In this document: positions 25,465 to 34,927 of the stretch, piece after piece
How the letters are laid out: every line of letters begins with the position of its first letter
Numbering within the stretch: position 1 is the stretch's first letter
Assembly: GCF_905196875.1 (NCBI RefSeq)
Contig: NZ_CAJJWO010000025.1
Span: 4,765 to 68,764, forward strand
Direction of reading: 5' to 3'
From: an uncultured Parabacteroides sp.
GTDB lineage: Bacteria; Bacteroidota; Bacteroidia; Bacteroidales; Tannerellaceae
DNA: 64,000 bases
The notes under the pieces: generated by a model
Databases searched by the model: none
The model's input: the letters and a program-made list of their open reading frames with translations, nothing else
What the model was told of the DNA's origin: nothing
Translations under genes and position numbers: made by a program

Positions 25465-28400
25465 TTAAAATGAAACTTGAATACCACACATATACACTCT
25501 TCTTGATCCCTGGATACCATTATCCGTATCCGTATTACCATTATAGTTGTTACCCAGAACACCTGTTTCAGGTTCTGTATGACGTTTTGCAGCCGGACCG
25601 AAAGTCAGCAGGTTATCGCCTGTCAGATAAACACGAACATTAGAAAGACCAGCCTTTGCAGTCAGGTTACGCGGCAATGTATATCCCAATGTCACGTTCC
25701 TCAAACGGATATAGTCGTTATCGAACAGATAGAAATCAGAGTTCTTACGTGTTGCAGAATAATTGGAAGCCGACCAGCGCGGGAATTCAGCATTGTCACC
25801 CGGTTGCATCCATACTTTTCCGTCTACCAGATCCTGAATAACACCAACACCGTCACGAACCGTAGTACGCTCCAGATAAACATAGTCCCACATTCTGGCA
25901 CCGAAAGAGGCATACCACATAAATGAGAAGTCGAAATCTTTCAGTTTAAACGTATTTGTGATAGAACCAAAAGCCTTAGGTATTGCGGAACCACAATATT
26001 GATAATCCTTGGAAGACACATCTGAATAGTTTTCTGTTGTTTTCCAACCATTTTCACCATCGCGAACCCAGAAACGCATATTACCGTTTTCAGGATTTAC
26101 ACCAGCATTCTTCACCATGTAGAATTCAAAGATCGAATGTCCTTCTTCCAGTTTATAGCCGGCACCACGGTTTTCATAGATATATGCTCCGTCCGGCAGA
26201 TAAGTTACTTCATTCTTTACTGTAGACATGTTGAAATCGATATTCCAGCGGAAATTCTTTTGCTGAATAGCAGTAGCTCCCAACGTGATTTCAACACCAC
26301 GGTTACGGATATTACCTAAGTTGGTATTGTATCCTTCAGCATCACCTACCTGTGCAGACAGAGGCAAAGCCTTGTAGTACAACAAATCTTTCGAATTACG
26401 GGTATAAAATTCAACCGTACCGTTCAAACGGTTCAGGAAGGCGAAATCCAATGCTATATTATACTGTTCGTTACGCTCCCATTTCAATTTCGGAGTAGCG
26501 ACAGTCTTCGGTTTGTAACCTGCCAGATCATATAAGTTAGCAGATGTATAATATCCCTGATAGCCATAGAAAATTTCATCATCCAATTTAGAAGAACCGT
26601 TACCTGTATTACGCGGGATCAGTTTGTCATTACCTGATGTACCATAACTACCACGCAAAGATAAGTTATCGATCCATTTGATATCTTCCATGAATTTCTC
26701 TTTTGAGATACGCCAGGAAGCACCTACGGAGAAGAAGTTACCCCAACGGCTGTCTTTACTAAAACGGGAAGAACCGTCACGACGAATAGAACCCGACAGG
26801 TAATACTTATTCATCCAGTTATAATCGACTTTTCCGAAGAAAGATAATAATGAATAACAATCTCTTTTTGAATCGATGGCCCAGTTCTTTGTAGTAGAAT
26901 TCAATTCATACATACCCATCTGCATGATACCTTCACCATAACCATATTCATAATGTCTGTCGGTTGAGTAGAACTCCTGTCCCAACATTACATTGAAATT
27001 ATGATCATTGACCGACTTATCCCAAGTCAGAATATTATTCCAGGTAACAGATTGTGTTTTCCATGATTCATGAGTAGCAGAACCACCACTGGTCTTTACT
27101 GTTACACCATAAGGCTTCAACTGTCCATCACCATGAATAGCAGAAGAATATTGATATCTGTTTTTCGTTATATCATCCAGATTAACGGCTGTCTTGAAGT
27201 TAATATTAAATGGTAATTTGAAATCTGCAAAATAGTGAGCAGTGATCATATTACCTGCGTAGTTGTCAAAATCTTCATCGTTCGGATTGTTCCAATAGTC
27301 ACCACCATTCTGCAAAACATGAGAACCGAAGAAGTTTGCACTGTTCTCTCCGAAATCATAAATACGCTTTCCGGTTTTTTGAGAATAATACCAATCTGTA
27401 TTATCTTCATTTCTCAAATAAGGAGAGTTTAACGAATTAGAGAATACCAAAGCACGGTTTGCACCGGATACGTTCTGGCGATACTGGCTATATGCCAGGC
27501 TTCCACCCATGCTTAACCACTTTGTCAATTCAGTTGTTACACTGGCACGGAATGAATAACGTTTATAATACTGGTTATTAGCAAATCCCTTATCATTCAG
27601 ATAAGACATAGAGGTGAAATAGTTAGTCTTACCGTCGGCAGTAGCACCACTCAGGTCGATACCGTAATCCTGGCGCAACTTGCGGGAGAATACGGAACCA
27701 TACCAGTCGTAATCGCTTTCATCCCAAACCATTTCGAGATCCGGATTTACGTAACCATTACCGTTGCCGTCATGCAATACATAATTGGAAGCATCGCCGG
27801 TCCATTTAAACGGAGTTACATAAACAGTTTGTCCCTGAGAGTTGACACGCGGATTAACCATGTGACCCAGTACTGTCTGTGAAGCATAATCTCCGGCAGC
27901 CTGTTTGTCCAGACCTTCCACATAATATTTATCATTATAGATAGCACGCCATGTGTTTGTCAACTGCTCATACGGGTTGGCTTTTGTCGGGTTCTTTACC
28001 GCATTGTCGGAAGTACCCCAGGCACCACGGAAATTAATCTGAGGTTTACCAATTTTACCTTTCTTTGTCGTGATCACAACGACACCGTTTGCAGCACGTG
28101 AACCATACAAAGAAGCTGCAGCAGCATCCTTCAATACAGTCATAGATTCAATATCGGACGGAGCCAATGTAGAAATGCTGCCATCATAAGGCATACCGTC
28201 CACAATATACAACGGGGTTGTCTGTCCTGACATAGAACTGATACCACGTATCTGGATACGAGTTTCTCCACCCGGGTTACCTTCATTGTTAGAAACATTT
28301 ACACCGGCGCTCATACCCTGCAATGCCTCCGTGAAGCTGGTTGCTGAAATCTTTTCCAGTTGATCGGACTTTACTACGGAAGCAGAACCTGTAAATGAGG

Positions 28401-28794
28401 ACTTTTTTGCTGTACCATAAGCAACAACTACGACCTCATCCAAATCCTGAGTATCGCTTGTCAACTTTACTTTTATTGAACTTTGTCCATTCCAAACAAC
28501 CTCCTGTGTCTGTAATCCGACAAAAGAAACAACAAGAACATTTCCTTTTTGAATACCATCTAATACGAAATTACCATCCATATCCGTAATAGTACCATAG
28601 GAAGTTCCTTTGATAGAGATAGAGGCACCGGCAACCGGTCCCATTTCATCCTCAACAAAACCTGTAACTTTGTTTTTCTGCTGCGTGATCGTAGCACCTA
28701 ATGAGGTCGGAATCACAACGGCATTAATAGTCCCGGCTGAACCAAATACAGTAGCCAGAAGCAATGCCTTAACCAGTCTCGAGTTTGTCAACAT
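25465..28794 (-). CDS. SusC/RagA TonB-dependent transporter (pair 2, behind invertible promoter)
   Basis: Outer-membrane TonB-dependent transporter of 1109 residues without an STN domain. After the signal region (to about 40) comes the carboxypeptidase-D-like beta domain (VTGFVEDEMGPVAGASI, about 43-115), then the plug with DEVVVVAYGTAKK, LYIVDGMPYDG and YGSRAANGVVVITTKKGK, and a barrel ending CGIQVSF. The start ATG 28794 gives MLTNSRLVKALLLATVFGSA. It closely parallels the SusC at 30922-34239, and stretches of the two genes are nearly identical at the DNA level. The 162 bases upstream hold no recognisable fixed promoter; the only strong box lies in the inverted-repeat-bounded segment, currently facing away. 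Confidence 0.95.
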   Translation of the reverse strand: MLTNSRLVKALLLATVFGSAGTINAVVIPTSLGATITQQKNKVTGFVEDEMGPVAGASISIKGTSYGTITDMDGNFVLDGIQKGNVLVVSFVGLQTQEVVWNGQSSIKVKLTSDTQDLDEVVVVAYGTAKKSSFTGSASVVKSDQLEKISATSFTEALQGMSAGVNVSNNEGNPGGETRIQIRGISSMSGQTTPLYIVDGMPYDGSISTLAPSDIESMTVLKDAAAASLYGSRAANGVVVITTKKGKIGKPQINFRGAWGTSDNAVKNPTKANPYEQLTNTWRAIYNDKYYVEGLDKQAAGDYASQTVLGHMVNPRVNSQGQTVYVTPFKWTGDASNYVLHDGNGNGYVNPDLEMVWDESDYDWYGSVFSRKLRQDYGIDLSGATADGKTNYFTSMSYLNDKGFANNQYYKRYSFRASVTTELTKWLSMGGSLAYSQYRQNVSGANRALVFSNSLNSPYLRNEDNTDWYYSQKTGKRIYDFGENSANFFGSHVLQNGGDYWNNPNDEDFDNYAGNMITAHYFADFKLPFNINFKTAVNLDDITKNRYQYSSAIHGDGQLKPYGVTVKTSGGSATHESWKTQSVTWNNILTWDKSVNDHNFNVMLGQEFYSTDRHYEYGYGEGIMQMGMYELNSTTKNWAIDSKRDCYSLLSFFGKVDYNWMNKYYLSGSIRRDGSSRFSKDSRWGNFFSVGASWRISKEKFMEDIKWIDNLSLRGSYGTSGNDKLIPRNTGNGSSKLDDEIFYGYQGYYTSANLYDLAGYKPKTVATPKLKWERNEQYNIALDFAFLNRLNGTVEFYTRNSKDLLYYKALPLSAQVGDAEGYNTNLGNIRNRGVEITLGATAIQQKNFRWNIDFNMSTVKNEVTYLPDGAYIYENRGAGYKLEEGHSIFEFYMVKNAGVNPENGNMRFWVRDGENGWKTTENYSDVSSKDYQYCGSAIPKAFGSITNTFKLKDFDFSFMWYASFGARMWDYVYLERTTVRDGVGVIQDLVDGKVWMQPGDNAEFPRWSASNYSATRKNSDFYLFDNDYIRLRNVTLGYTLPRNLTAKAGLSNVRVYLTGDNLLTFGPAAKRHTEPETGVLGNNYNGNTDTDNGIQGSRRVYMCGIQVSF

Positions 28795-28956
28795 AAGCTA
28801 AAATTACAATTAAACGATTAAACCTATTTTAACTACGCGATAGTGTTCACAAATACTCCGATTTGATTTAAAATAAGAGACTGACTTTCTGAACATTTAA
28901 TACTAACGCGAAAATACTTGGCTCTCAGAAAAGCATTCAAACACTCTAATTAAATG

Positions 28957-28983
28957 CCATAGTCTCTATAGAACTATTGTATT
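28957..28983 (+). repeat. Inverted repeat left, 27 bp (invertible segment)
   Basis: Starts CCATAGTCTCTATAGAAC and ends TTGTATT. It is the exact reverse complement of 29222-29248 over all 27 bases. Confidence 0.9.
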
Positions 28984-29205
28984 ATTTTTAGGAGAAAACA
29001 GGTTTTGTTAAATTCTTGAAATATGCATAAATATGCGAAAATATTTATTTTGTTTCTGTTTGTGTTGATATGTTCATGATAATAAACAGTTTGAGTTTGT
29101 TTTTTATATAATACACTTCTTATATCTTCTTTGTATTGTTTGTGTTAAAATTCTTAACTGGTAACATTTTAACGGTATAATTAAACTCAAATTAAATAAT
29201 ATTGC

Positions 29206-29213
29206 TATATTTG
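29206..29213 (+). promoter_or_regulatory. -7 box inside the invertible segment, OFF orientation
   Basis: TATATTTG, perfect for TAnnTTTG, 8 bases inside the right inverted repeat. The -33 region is not a clear TTTG. In the given orientation it would transcribe antisense into susD of pair 3 unless stopped by the hairpin at 29259-29288. Confidence 0.6.
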
Positions 29214-29221
29214 CCCTCTGG

Positions 29222-29248
29222 AATACAATAGTTCTATAGAGACTATGG
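29222..29248 (-). repeat. Inverted repeat right, 27 bp (invertible segment)
   Basis: Exact reverse complement of 28957-28983. It ends 11 bases before the terminator of the upstream SusC/SusD operon. Confidence 0.9.
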
Positions 29249-29258
29249 TATTCATGAC

Positions 29259-29288
29259 AAAAAAAAGGAGCTCCTAAAAGCTCCTTCT
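29259..29288 (-). terminator. Terminator of the SusC/SusD pair 3
   Basis: AAGGAGCT (29265-29272) and AGCTCCTT (29279-29286) with a 6-base loop; the minus strand continues into eight Ts. It insulates the invertible segment from readthrough of pair 3. Confidence 0.85.
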
Positions 29289-29311
29289 TACTATAAATAG
29301 CAATCTAGTTC

Positions 29312-30904
29312 TTACTGCCCGCTCCAGGGATTCTGATCAGCCTCTGAGATTGCATCGTTATTAAGGATTTCCATTTGAGGAATCTGACAGAAAAAACGGT
29401 AATCATTCGATTCAAGAATTCCCATCGGTTGAGGATCACTGACATTATATCCATTCAAGTATTGCATACCCCATACATAATGCCCGGCAGGATTTGCTGT
29501 CGTTTCACCATAACGAACCAGTCTCTTCTGCAAACGAACCAGATCATAAAAACCAGCCTGTCCTTCACAAATCAATTCTTTACGACGTTCTTTGTAGATA
29601 TCTTCTAATAATGCATCCCCACCACTATTGGTTGTCGGAGTCGCATTACGTGCTACCTGTAAACGATTCAATAAAGTAAGAGCCTCTCCTGTACTACCTT
29701 TCTGTGCAGCAGCCTCTGCCATGATCAGCAGCATTTCAGCTCCACGCATCAAGCACACTTCAGGACGGGTAGCACTTTGGATCACACTTCCTCCATCTTC
29801 TCCATAATGTTTATACTTATCAAAGGCCCATTTTGTATTGATTTCTTTGTTTGCATTCTTGGTTCGTTTCCAGAACTGATAGCGGTCTTCCTTTTCTTCA
29901 AACAATTTCACAAACTGCTCATCCACAAAATAATCCAGGAAAGAATAAATCGGTCCATCCGCATAACCTTCACCATAACTTTCGTCCTGATTGTACCAGA
30001 AGTTAAACTGCGTACTACCTCCCAGGTTGTTATCGGCTGTATACTTCATCGCCCAAACCACTTCCTGATAATTACCACTGATCATATCGTCGAAACCTGA
30101 ACGATATTGTTCACGCGTCATCAGTTGACTATGATTATCATAGACTATTTTAGCTTCATTGTAAGCACCTTCCCAATTTTGCATCACCAGATACACACGA
30201 GCCAAAATACCGGAGCAGATCTCCGAATTAATCAACCACATATCTGTCGGAGCGTAATCAGAAAGTAATGACTTTGCAGTAGTCAGATCAGATACGATCT
30301 GGGTGTATATTTCTTCTACGGTTGAAAAGCCTTTATGAGCCTCATCAGTGGAAGATGTACGCAAAATCACCCCCCGTTTGTTTTTTGCAATAACATACGT
30401 TTGCTGATAATTTTGGATCAAATGAAAATATTGAAGCCCGCGCATAGCCAACGCTTGTCCTTTGATATGCTTCTTTTGTGTTTCATCACCGCTGGCATTA
30501 TCCACATTGGTCAGGATAATATTAGCACGGTTGATCACGTTATAGCACATCGACCATATCTTGGATGCATTCCCATCCGCCTGAGTCTTTGAGTTCGAAT
30601 ATTGATAAGCCGTTACCTGGTCGCCACCCATATTAGTATGGCTCACGATATCCGCACCTCCTGCATCGACATACATCTGGAAGCCCGGAAGCCCGGCATA
30701 TACACGATCGCCTTTATCCGTATTAAAATACAACTGTTTATACGCCGAGGTCAATACTTTTTCCAGCTGGGATATATTCTCGAGCACATCCGTATCATTC
30801 ACTTTCACATACGAACTGGTTGTCAGATCGTCATCACATCCTGTTAGGGTAAAACCTACAAAAGCGAGGGACAGGAAGGATATGTTTATAAATAATCTTT
30901 TCAT
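29312..30904 (-). CDS. SusD/RagB-family lipoprotein (pair 3)
   Basis: Outer-membrane glycan-binding lipoprotein of 530 residues, partner of the SusC at 30922 (17-base gap). Lipobox TLTGC (Cys23) follows a signal peptide beginning MKRLFINISFL. Family marks are AMRGLQYFHLIQ, YKERRKELICEGQAGFYDLVRLQKR and the C-terminal NPWSGQ. It is a clear paralogue of the SusD at 23794, so the two pairs look like a tandem duplication followed by divergence. Ligand unknown. Confidence 0.93.
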   Translation of the reverse strand: MKRLFINISFLSLAFVGFTLTGCDDDLTTSSYVKVNDTDVLENISQLEKVLTSAYKQLYFNTDKGDRVYAGLPGFQMYVDAGGADIVSHTNMGGDQVTAYQYSNSKTQADGNASKIWSMCYNVINRANIILTNVDNASGDETQKKHIKGQALAMRGLQYFHLIQNYQQTYVIAKNKRGVILRTSSTDEAHKGFSTVEEIYTQIVSDLTTAKSLLSDYAPTDMWLINSEICSGILARVYLVMQNWEGAYNEAKIVYDNHSQLMTREQYRSGFDDMISGNYQEVVWAMKYTADNNLGGSTQFNFWYNQDESYGEGYADGPIYSFLDYFVDEQFVKLFEEKEDRYQFWKRTKNANKEINTKWAFDKYKHYGEDGGSVIQSATRPEVCLMRGAEMLLIMAEAAAQKGSTGEALTLLNRLQVARNATPTTNSGGDALLEDIYKERRKELICEGQAGFYDLVRLQKRLVRYGETTANPAGHYVWGMQYLNGYNVSDPQPMGILESNDYRFFCQIPQMEILNNDAISEADQNPWSGQ

Positions 30905-30921
30905 AAATATCTTTTTTGCAT

Positions 30922-33900
30922 TTATAATGTGATTTGAATACCGACCATATACAGTCTTCTTGAACCCTGAATACCGTTATCCGTTTCAGCGTTACCATTA
31001 TAACTGTTACCCATTACACCTGTTTCGGGATCTGTAAAGCGCTTCTTTGCCGGTCCGAAAGTCAACAGGTTATTACCTGTCACATACACACGCAGATTTT
31101 CCACCAATGCCTTACGGCTGATATTCTTTGGCAAAGTATAACCTAAAGTCAGGTTTCTCAGACGCCAGTAATGGTTGTCGAACACAAAGTTATCGGCATA
31201 TTTAACTGTTGCGCCATATTGAGTATACGACCAACGAGGGATAAGTGTTCCCGCATCACCCGGCTGTCTCCAGCGGTCTTCTACCAATTCCTGTACGACA
31301 CCTACACCCGGACGGTTCATAATACGTTCTTTATAGGTATAGTCGGAAATCTTTGATCCATAAGAATAATAAAACATAAACGACAGGTCGATCCCTTTAA
31401 ACTGGAAGTTGTTGGTGATAGAACCAAATACTTTAGGAATAGCGGAACCACAATATACAAAATCATCAGTAGTTACTTTCGCCTGATCTTCCGTACGCAC
31501 CCAACCGCCATTACCATCACGGATCAACCAACCCGGCAGACCTGTTTCAGGATTCACACCGTCATATTGAGGAGCGATAAACTCGTAGATAGACTTACCT
31601 TCTTCCATTTTATAGGTACAAGCCGTACCGGCATAGGTATAAGCACCTGTCGGCAGATAAGTAACCTCATTCTTCAGTGTACTCATATTGGCGTCGATAT
31701 CCCATCTGAAATCTTTTGAAGTAAAGATGTTGGCATTGATCGTTATTTCAACACCGCTATTACGAAGGTCACCGATATTCATATTATATCCGGAAGCTGC
31801 ACCGACCTGGGCCGATAGAGGCAATTCCTTATAATACAACAGATCATTGGACGTACGGGAGTAATATTCCACCGTACCGCTCAGACGGCTGAGGAAAGAA
31901 AAGTCCAAACCAATATTCCATTGTTTATTGCTCTCCCATTTCAAATCCGGAGTCGGAGTAGTAGAAGGCTTCAGACCAGACTTCAGATAGAGGTCATCAC
32001 TTTCGTAAGTTCCCTGATAACCATATAATACTTCATCCCCTGCTTTACCGTTACTAGCATTACGTACAATCAACTTATCATTACCGGTTGTACCGTAACT
32101 GGCACGAAGTACCAGATTGTCAATCCATTTTGCATCTTCCAGGAAACCCTCTTTCGATATTCTCCAGGAAGCACCGGTCGACCAGAATGTACCCCAACGG
32201 TTATCGGAACTGAAGCGGGAAGAACCGTCCTCACGAATCGAGGCAGAGAGATAATACTTATTCAGGAAATTATAATCCAACTTTCCGAAGAATGACAACA
32301 GAGAATATTTATCACGGCCTCCCCATACACCAAAATTCTTGGTCGTATTCGATAACTCGTATTTACCTAATTCCATGATTCCTTCACCCCAACCTTGCTC
32401 ATAGTGGGAATCCCAGGTATACCACTCGTGACCAGCCATAGCAGATATATTATGATCGCCGATCGACCAGTCGCCCGACAACACATTATTCCAGGTAGTA
32501 GAGCGCTTATTGAAATCATAACGGCTGGCATAACCGCCATCCGCCAGGATAGAAATTCCATAAGGAGCAGTCTGACCACTACCATGCACAGCAGATGTAT
32601 ACACCATTGAACGACTCCAGTAATCATCGATATTCAAAGCAGAACGGAACTTCAGGTTATATGGCAACTTAAACTCTGTATTAAACTGAGCCGAGAGAAT
32701 ATGCCCCATATTATTATCGAAACTATCGTCATTCTCATTATCCCAATAGTCACCCGAATTGTTCAGGACATGTGCTCCAAAGAAGTTGTTGACATATTTA
32801 CCATAGTCATACATTCTTTTTCCGGTCTTTTCCGAAACCACCCATCCCGTATTATCCTCGTTACGCAACCAGGGAGACGACAGTGTTGTCGTAAAGTTTG
32901 CAGCACGGCTGGCACCTCCCGATACATTTTGGCGATGACGGGAATATGACAAGCTACCTGCAACTTTCCACCAGTCGAACAGTTCCGTACTTAAATTCGT
33001 ACGGAAAGAATAACGTTTGTAATACTGGCGATTTCCATACCCCTGATCATCCAGGTAACCACCGGAGAAGAAATATGAAGTCTTACCATTTCCTGTTTGT
33101 CCACTTATATCCACACTATAATCCTGACGTAGTTTTCGGGAGAAGATGGCTTTATAAACATCCCAGTCGTCTTCATCCCATACATATTCCAGATTAGGAT
33201 TCATGTAAGGATTACCGTTACCGTCATGCAAAACATAATCTTCGTTGATGTATCTAAACGGGGTCACATAAATAGTTTCACCCTTCGAATTTCTCGTTGC
33301 TTTTACCTGTTTGGTCAATGCCTGGGAAGATGCATAATCGCCGGCTGCCTTGGCATCCATGCCGTCGTAAAGCAATGCATCGTAATACAATGCATACCAG
33401 GTATTTTCCAACTGTTGATAAGGATTAGCCTTTTTAGGGTTCTTTACCGCATTGTCGGAAGTACCCCACGCCCCGCGAAAATTAATCTGAGGCTTAGCTG
33501 ATTTCCCCCTCTTGGTAGTAATCATCACAACACCATTCGCTGCACGCGAACCATACAAAGAGGTTGCCGCAGCATCCTTCAACACCGTCATCGATTCGAT
33601 ATCCGTCGGATTGATCTGGTTAAGACCACCATCGTAAGGCATACCATCCACAATATACAAAGGATCTGCCTTTCCGGACATAGAAGCGATACCACGAATT
33701 TCGACACGAGCTTCAGCACCGGGGTTACCTTGTACGTTCACAACATTCACACCGGCCGACATACCTTGCAATGCTTCAGTAAAACCGGTACCCATTACCT
33801 TTTCCAGTTTCTCTGCTTTCACAACAGAGGCCGACCCGGTAAAGGTCGATTTCTTAGCTGTACCATAAGCTACAACTACAACTTCATCCAAATCCTGTGT

Positions 33901-34239
33901 CGCATCACTCAACTTAACATTTAAGTTAGCTTGCCCGTTCCACGTAATCTCCTGCGTAGCCAGGCCGACAAAAGATATTACAATTACCGATCCCCGCCGG
34001 ACATTATCCAGGGTAAATCGACCGTCGGTATCGGTAATCGTACCGACAGAAGTTCCTTTTACTACGACAGAAGCACCGGCTACGGGCCCCATATCGTCAG
34101 AGACAAGGCCTGAGACCTTATTTCCCTGTTGCACTACCATCGTTTCGGGACTTGTTGGAATAGCTGCAACTACAGTACCCGCAGCTCCAAACAATACAGA
34201 AAACATTAGTGATTTAATTAGTTTTGAGTCTGTCCACAT
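30922..34239 (-). CDS. SusC/RagA TonB-dependent transporter (pair 3)
   Basis: Outer-membrane TonB-dependent transporter, 1105 residues from ATG 34239 (MWTDSKLIKSLMFSVLFGAAG). The open frame runs back to a TTG at 34251, an unlikely start. No STN domain. Carboxypeptidase-D-like domain (VSGLVSDDMGPVAGASVVVKG), plug with DEVVVVAYGTAKKSTFTGS, LYIVDGMPYDG and YGSRAANGVVMITTKRGK, barrel ending MVGIQITL. Same architecture as the SusC at 25465. Unlike that copy it has an ordinary promoter-like element at 34433-34462 and no flanking inverted repeats that I can find, so the paralogues seem to differ in control. Confidence 0.95.
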   Translation of the reverse strand: MWTDSKLIKSLMFSVLFGAAGTVVAAIPTSPETMVVQQGNKVSGLVSDDMGPVAGASVVVKGTSVGTITDTDGRFTLDNVRRGSVIVISFVGLATQEITWNGQANLNVKLSDATQDLDEVVVVAYGTAKKSTFTGSASVVKAEKLEKVMGTGFTEALQGMSAGVNVVNVQGNPGAEARVEIRGIASMSGKADPLYIVDGMPYDGGLNQINPTDIESMTVLKDAAATSLYGSRAANGVVMITTKRGKSAKPQINFRGAWGTSDNAVKNPKKANPYQQLENTWYALYYDALLYDGMDAKAAGDYASSQALTKQVKATRNSKGETIYVTPFRYINEDYVLHDGNGNPYMNPNLEYVWDEDDWDVYKAIFSRKLRQDYSVDISGQTGNGKTSYFFSGGYLDDQGYGNRQYYKRYSFRTNLSTELFDWWKVAGSLSYSRHRQNVSGGASRAANFTTTLSSPWLRNEDNTGWVVSEKTGKRMYDYGKYVNNFFGAHVLNNSGDYWDNENDDSFDNNMGHILSAQFNTEFKLPYNLKFRSALNIDDYWSRSMVYTSAVHGSGQTAPYGISILADGGYASRYDFNKRSTTWNNVLSGDWSIGDHNISAMAGHEWYTWDSHYEQGWGEGIMELGKYELSNTTKNFGVWGGRDKYSLLSFFGKLDYNFLNKYYLSASIREDGSSRFSSDNRWGTFWSTGASWRISKEGFLEDAKWIDNLVLRASYGTTGNDKLIVRNASNGKAGDEVLYGYQGTYESDDLYLKSGLKPSTTPTPDLKWESNKQWNIGLDFSFLSRLSGTVEYYSRTSNDLLYYKELPLSAQVGAASGYNMNIGDLRNSGVEITINANIFTSKDFRWDIDANMSTLKNEVTYLPTGAYTYAGTACTYKMEEGKSIYEFIAPQYDGVNPETGLPGWLIRDGNGGWVRTEDQAKVTTDDFVYCGSAIPKVFGSITNNFQFKGIDLSFMFYYSYGSKISDYTYKERIMNRPGVGVVQELVEDRWRQPGDAGTLIPRWSYTQYGATVKYADNFVFDNHYWRLRNLTLGYTLPKNISRKALVENLRVYVTGNNLLTFGPAKKRFTDPETGVMGNSYNGNAETDNGIQGSRRLYMVGIQITL

Positions 34240-34432
34240 AGTTAAATTCAAGACTTTAATTAAATAATTTTAATCATAATAGCATTCATTTCATTAGAGG
34301 TTACGCTTCTCTCCTCAAAAAGCGCCCAGGTCCATACGCTCTAAAATAAAGTTCATAGAATCAAGACACACAACCTTTTACTCACAAACATTAATCCATC
34401 AATCTTGATTAAACACACCGTACTTTCTTCAA

Positions 34433-34462
34433 CAAATATAATATAACATAAATAGGCACAAG
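34433..34462 (-). promoter_or_regulatory. Putative promoter of the SusC/SusD pair 3
   Basis: Minus-strand CTTG (34462-34459), 18-base spacer, TATATTTG (34440-34433). The -7 box is perfect and the -33 box is one base off. The leader would be about 185 bases. Confidence 0.55.
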
Positions 34463-34849
34463 TATAAAAATATATATTTAATACTTTATTCCTCACTATT
34501 TAACATTCATCTATTAAGAAAAGCAACTCCATAAAAACTCCTAACCTATCAAATACAATAAGCATATGAGATCAATAAACCAGCTTCACCAATCACGGGT
34601 TTTAACATATAAAACTGTAATGTTCCATACCGGTGACAGATGACAGATTCAGTTGCAAATGACAGATAAATTCAGATAAATTCAGAAAACTTCATGATAG
34701 AGAACTTACTTAGCTAAAATTCGTCACACAGGTAACCACTATATCCCTTCCCGGCATCTTTTATTGTATAGCCAGGGAGTTTTGTATTAATAAGTCATGA
34801 GGAAAGACTTAGTTAGTCATAGGTTTATGCTTAACTGGTAGCGGGAAAG

Positions 34850-34883
34850 AAAAAACGGCAACCCGGAACATACCGGATTACCG
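34850..34883 (-). terminator. Terminator of the ilv operon
   Basis: On the minus strand CGGTAATCCGG pairs with CCGGGTTGCCG (11 bp with two G-U pairs, 6-base loop) and is followed by six Ts, 45 bases after the ilvC stop. Confidence 0.8.
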
Positions 34884-34927
34884 CTTTATATCGCAAGATG
34901 TTTAATACTTATTTATCGTACCAACTG

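Larger units (their letters stand above)
28957..29248. promoter_or_regulatory. Putative invertible promoter segment (inverton)
   Basis: A 238-bp AT-rich spacer (28984-29221) between perfect 27-bp inverted repeats, located upstream of susC (pair 2). Such segments in Bacteroidales are flipped by tyrosine recombinases to switch surface genes on and off. The spacer has one strong -7 box, TATATTTG at 29206-29213, next to the right repeat and pointing right, away from susC. Inversion would place it at 28992-28999 pointing at susC, with transcription starting near 28985. I find no TAnnTTTG facing susC in the present orientation, so this copy reads as OFF. No recombinase gene lies in the window. Confidence 0.85.
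34252..34927. other. 676-bp gap: promoter, short repeats, ilv terminator
   Basis: AT-rich and without a credible ORF. It holds the pair 3 promoter (34433-34462), three copies of TGACAGA (34634, 34641, 34660), a 10-bp tandem AGATAAATTC (34664-34683), and the ilv terminator (34850-34883). Nothing else recognised. Confidence 0.6.

Noticed and set aside
34252..34600. A second invertible promoter in front of the pair 3 SusC
   Set aside because: I found no long inverted repeats around the promoter at 34433-34462.
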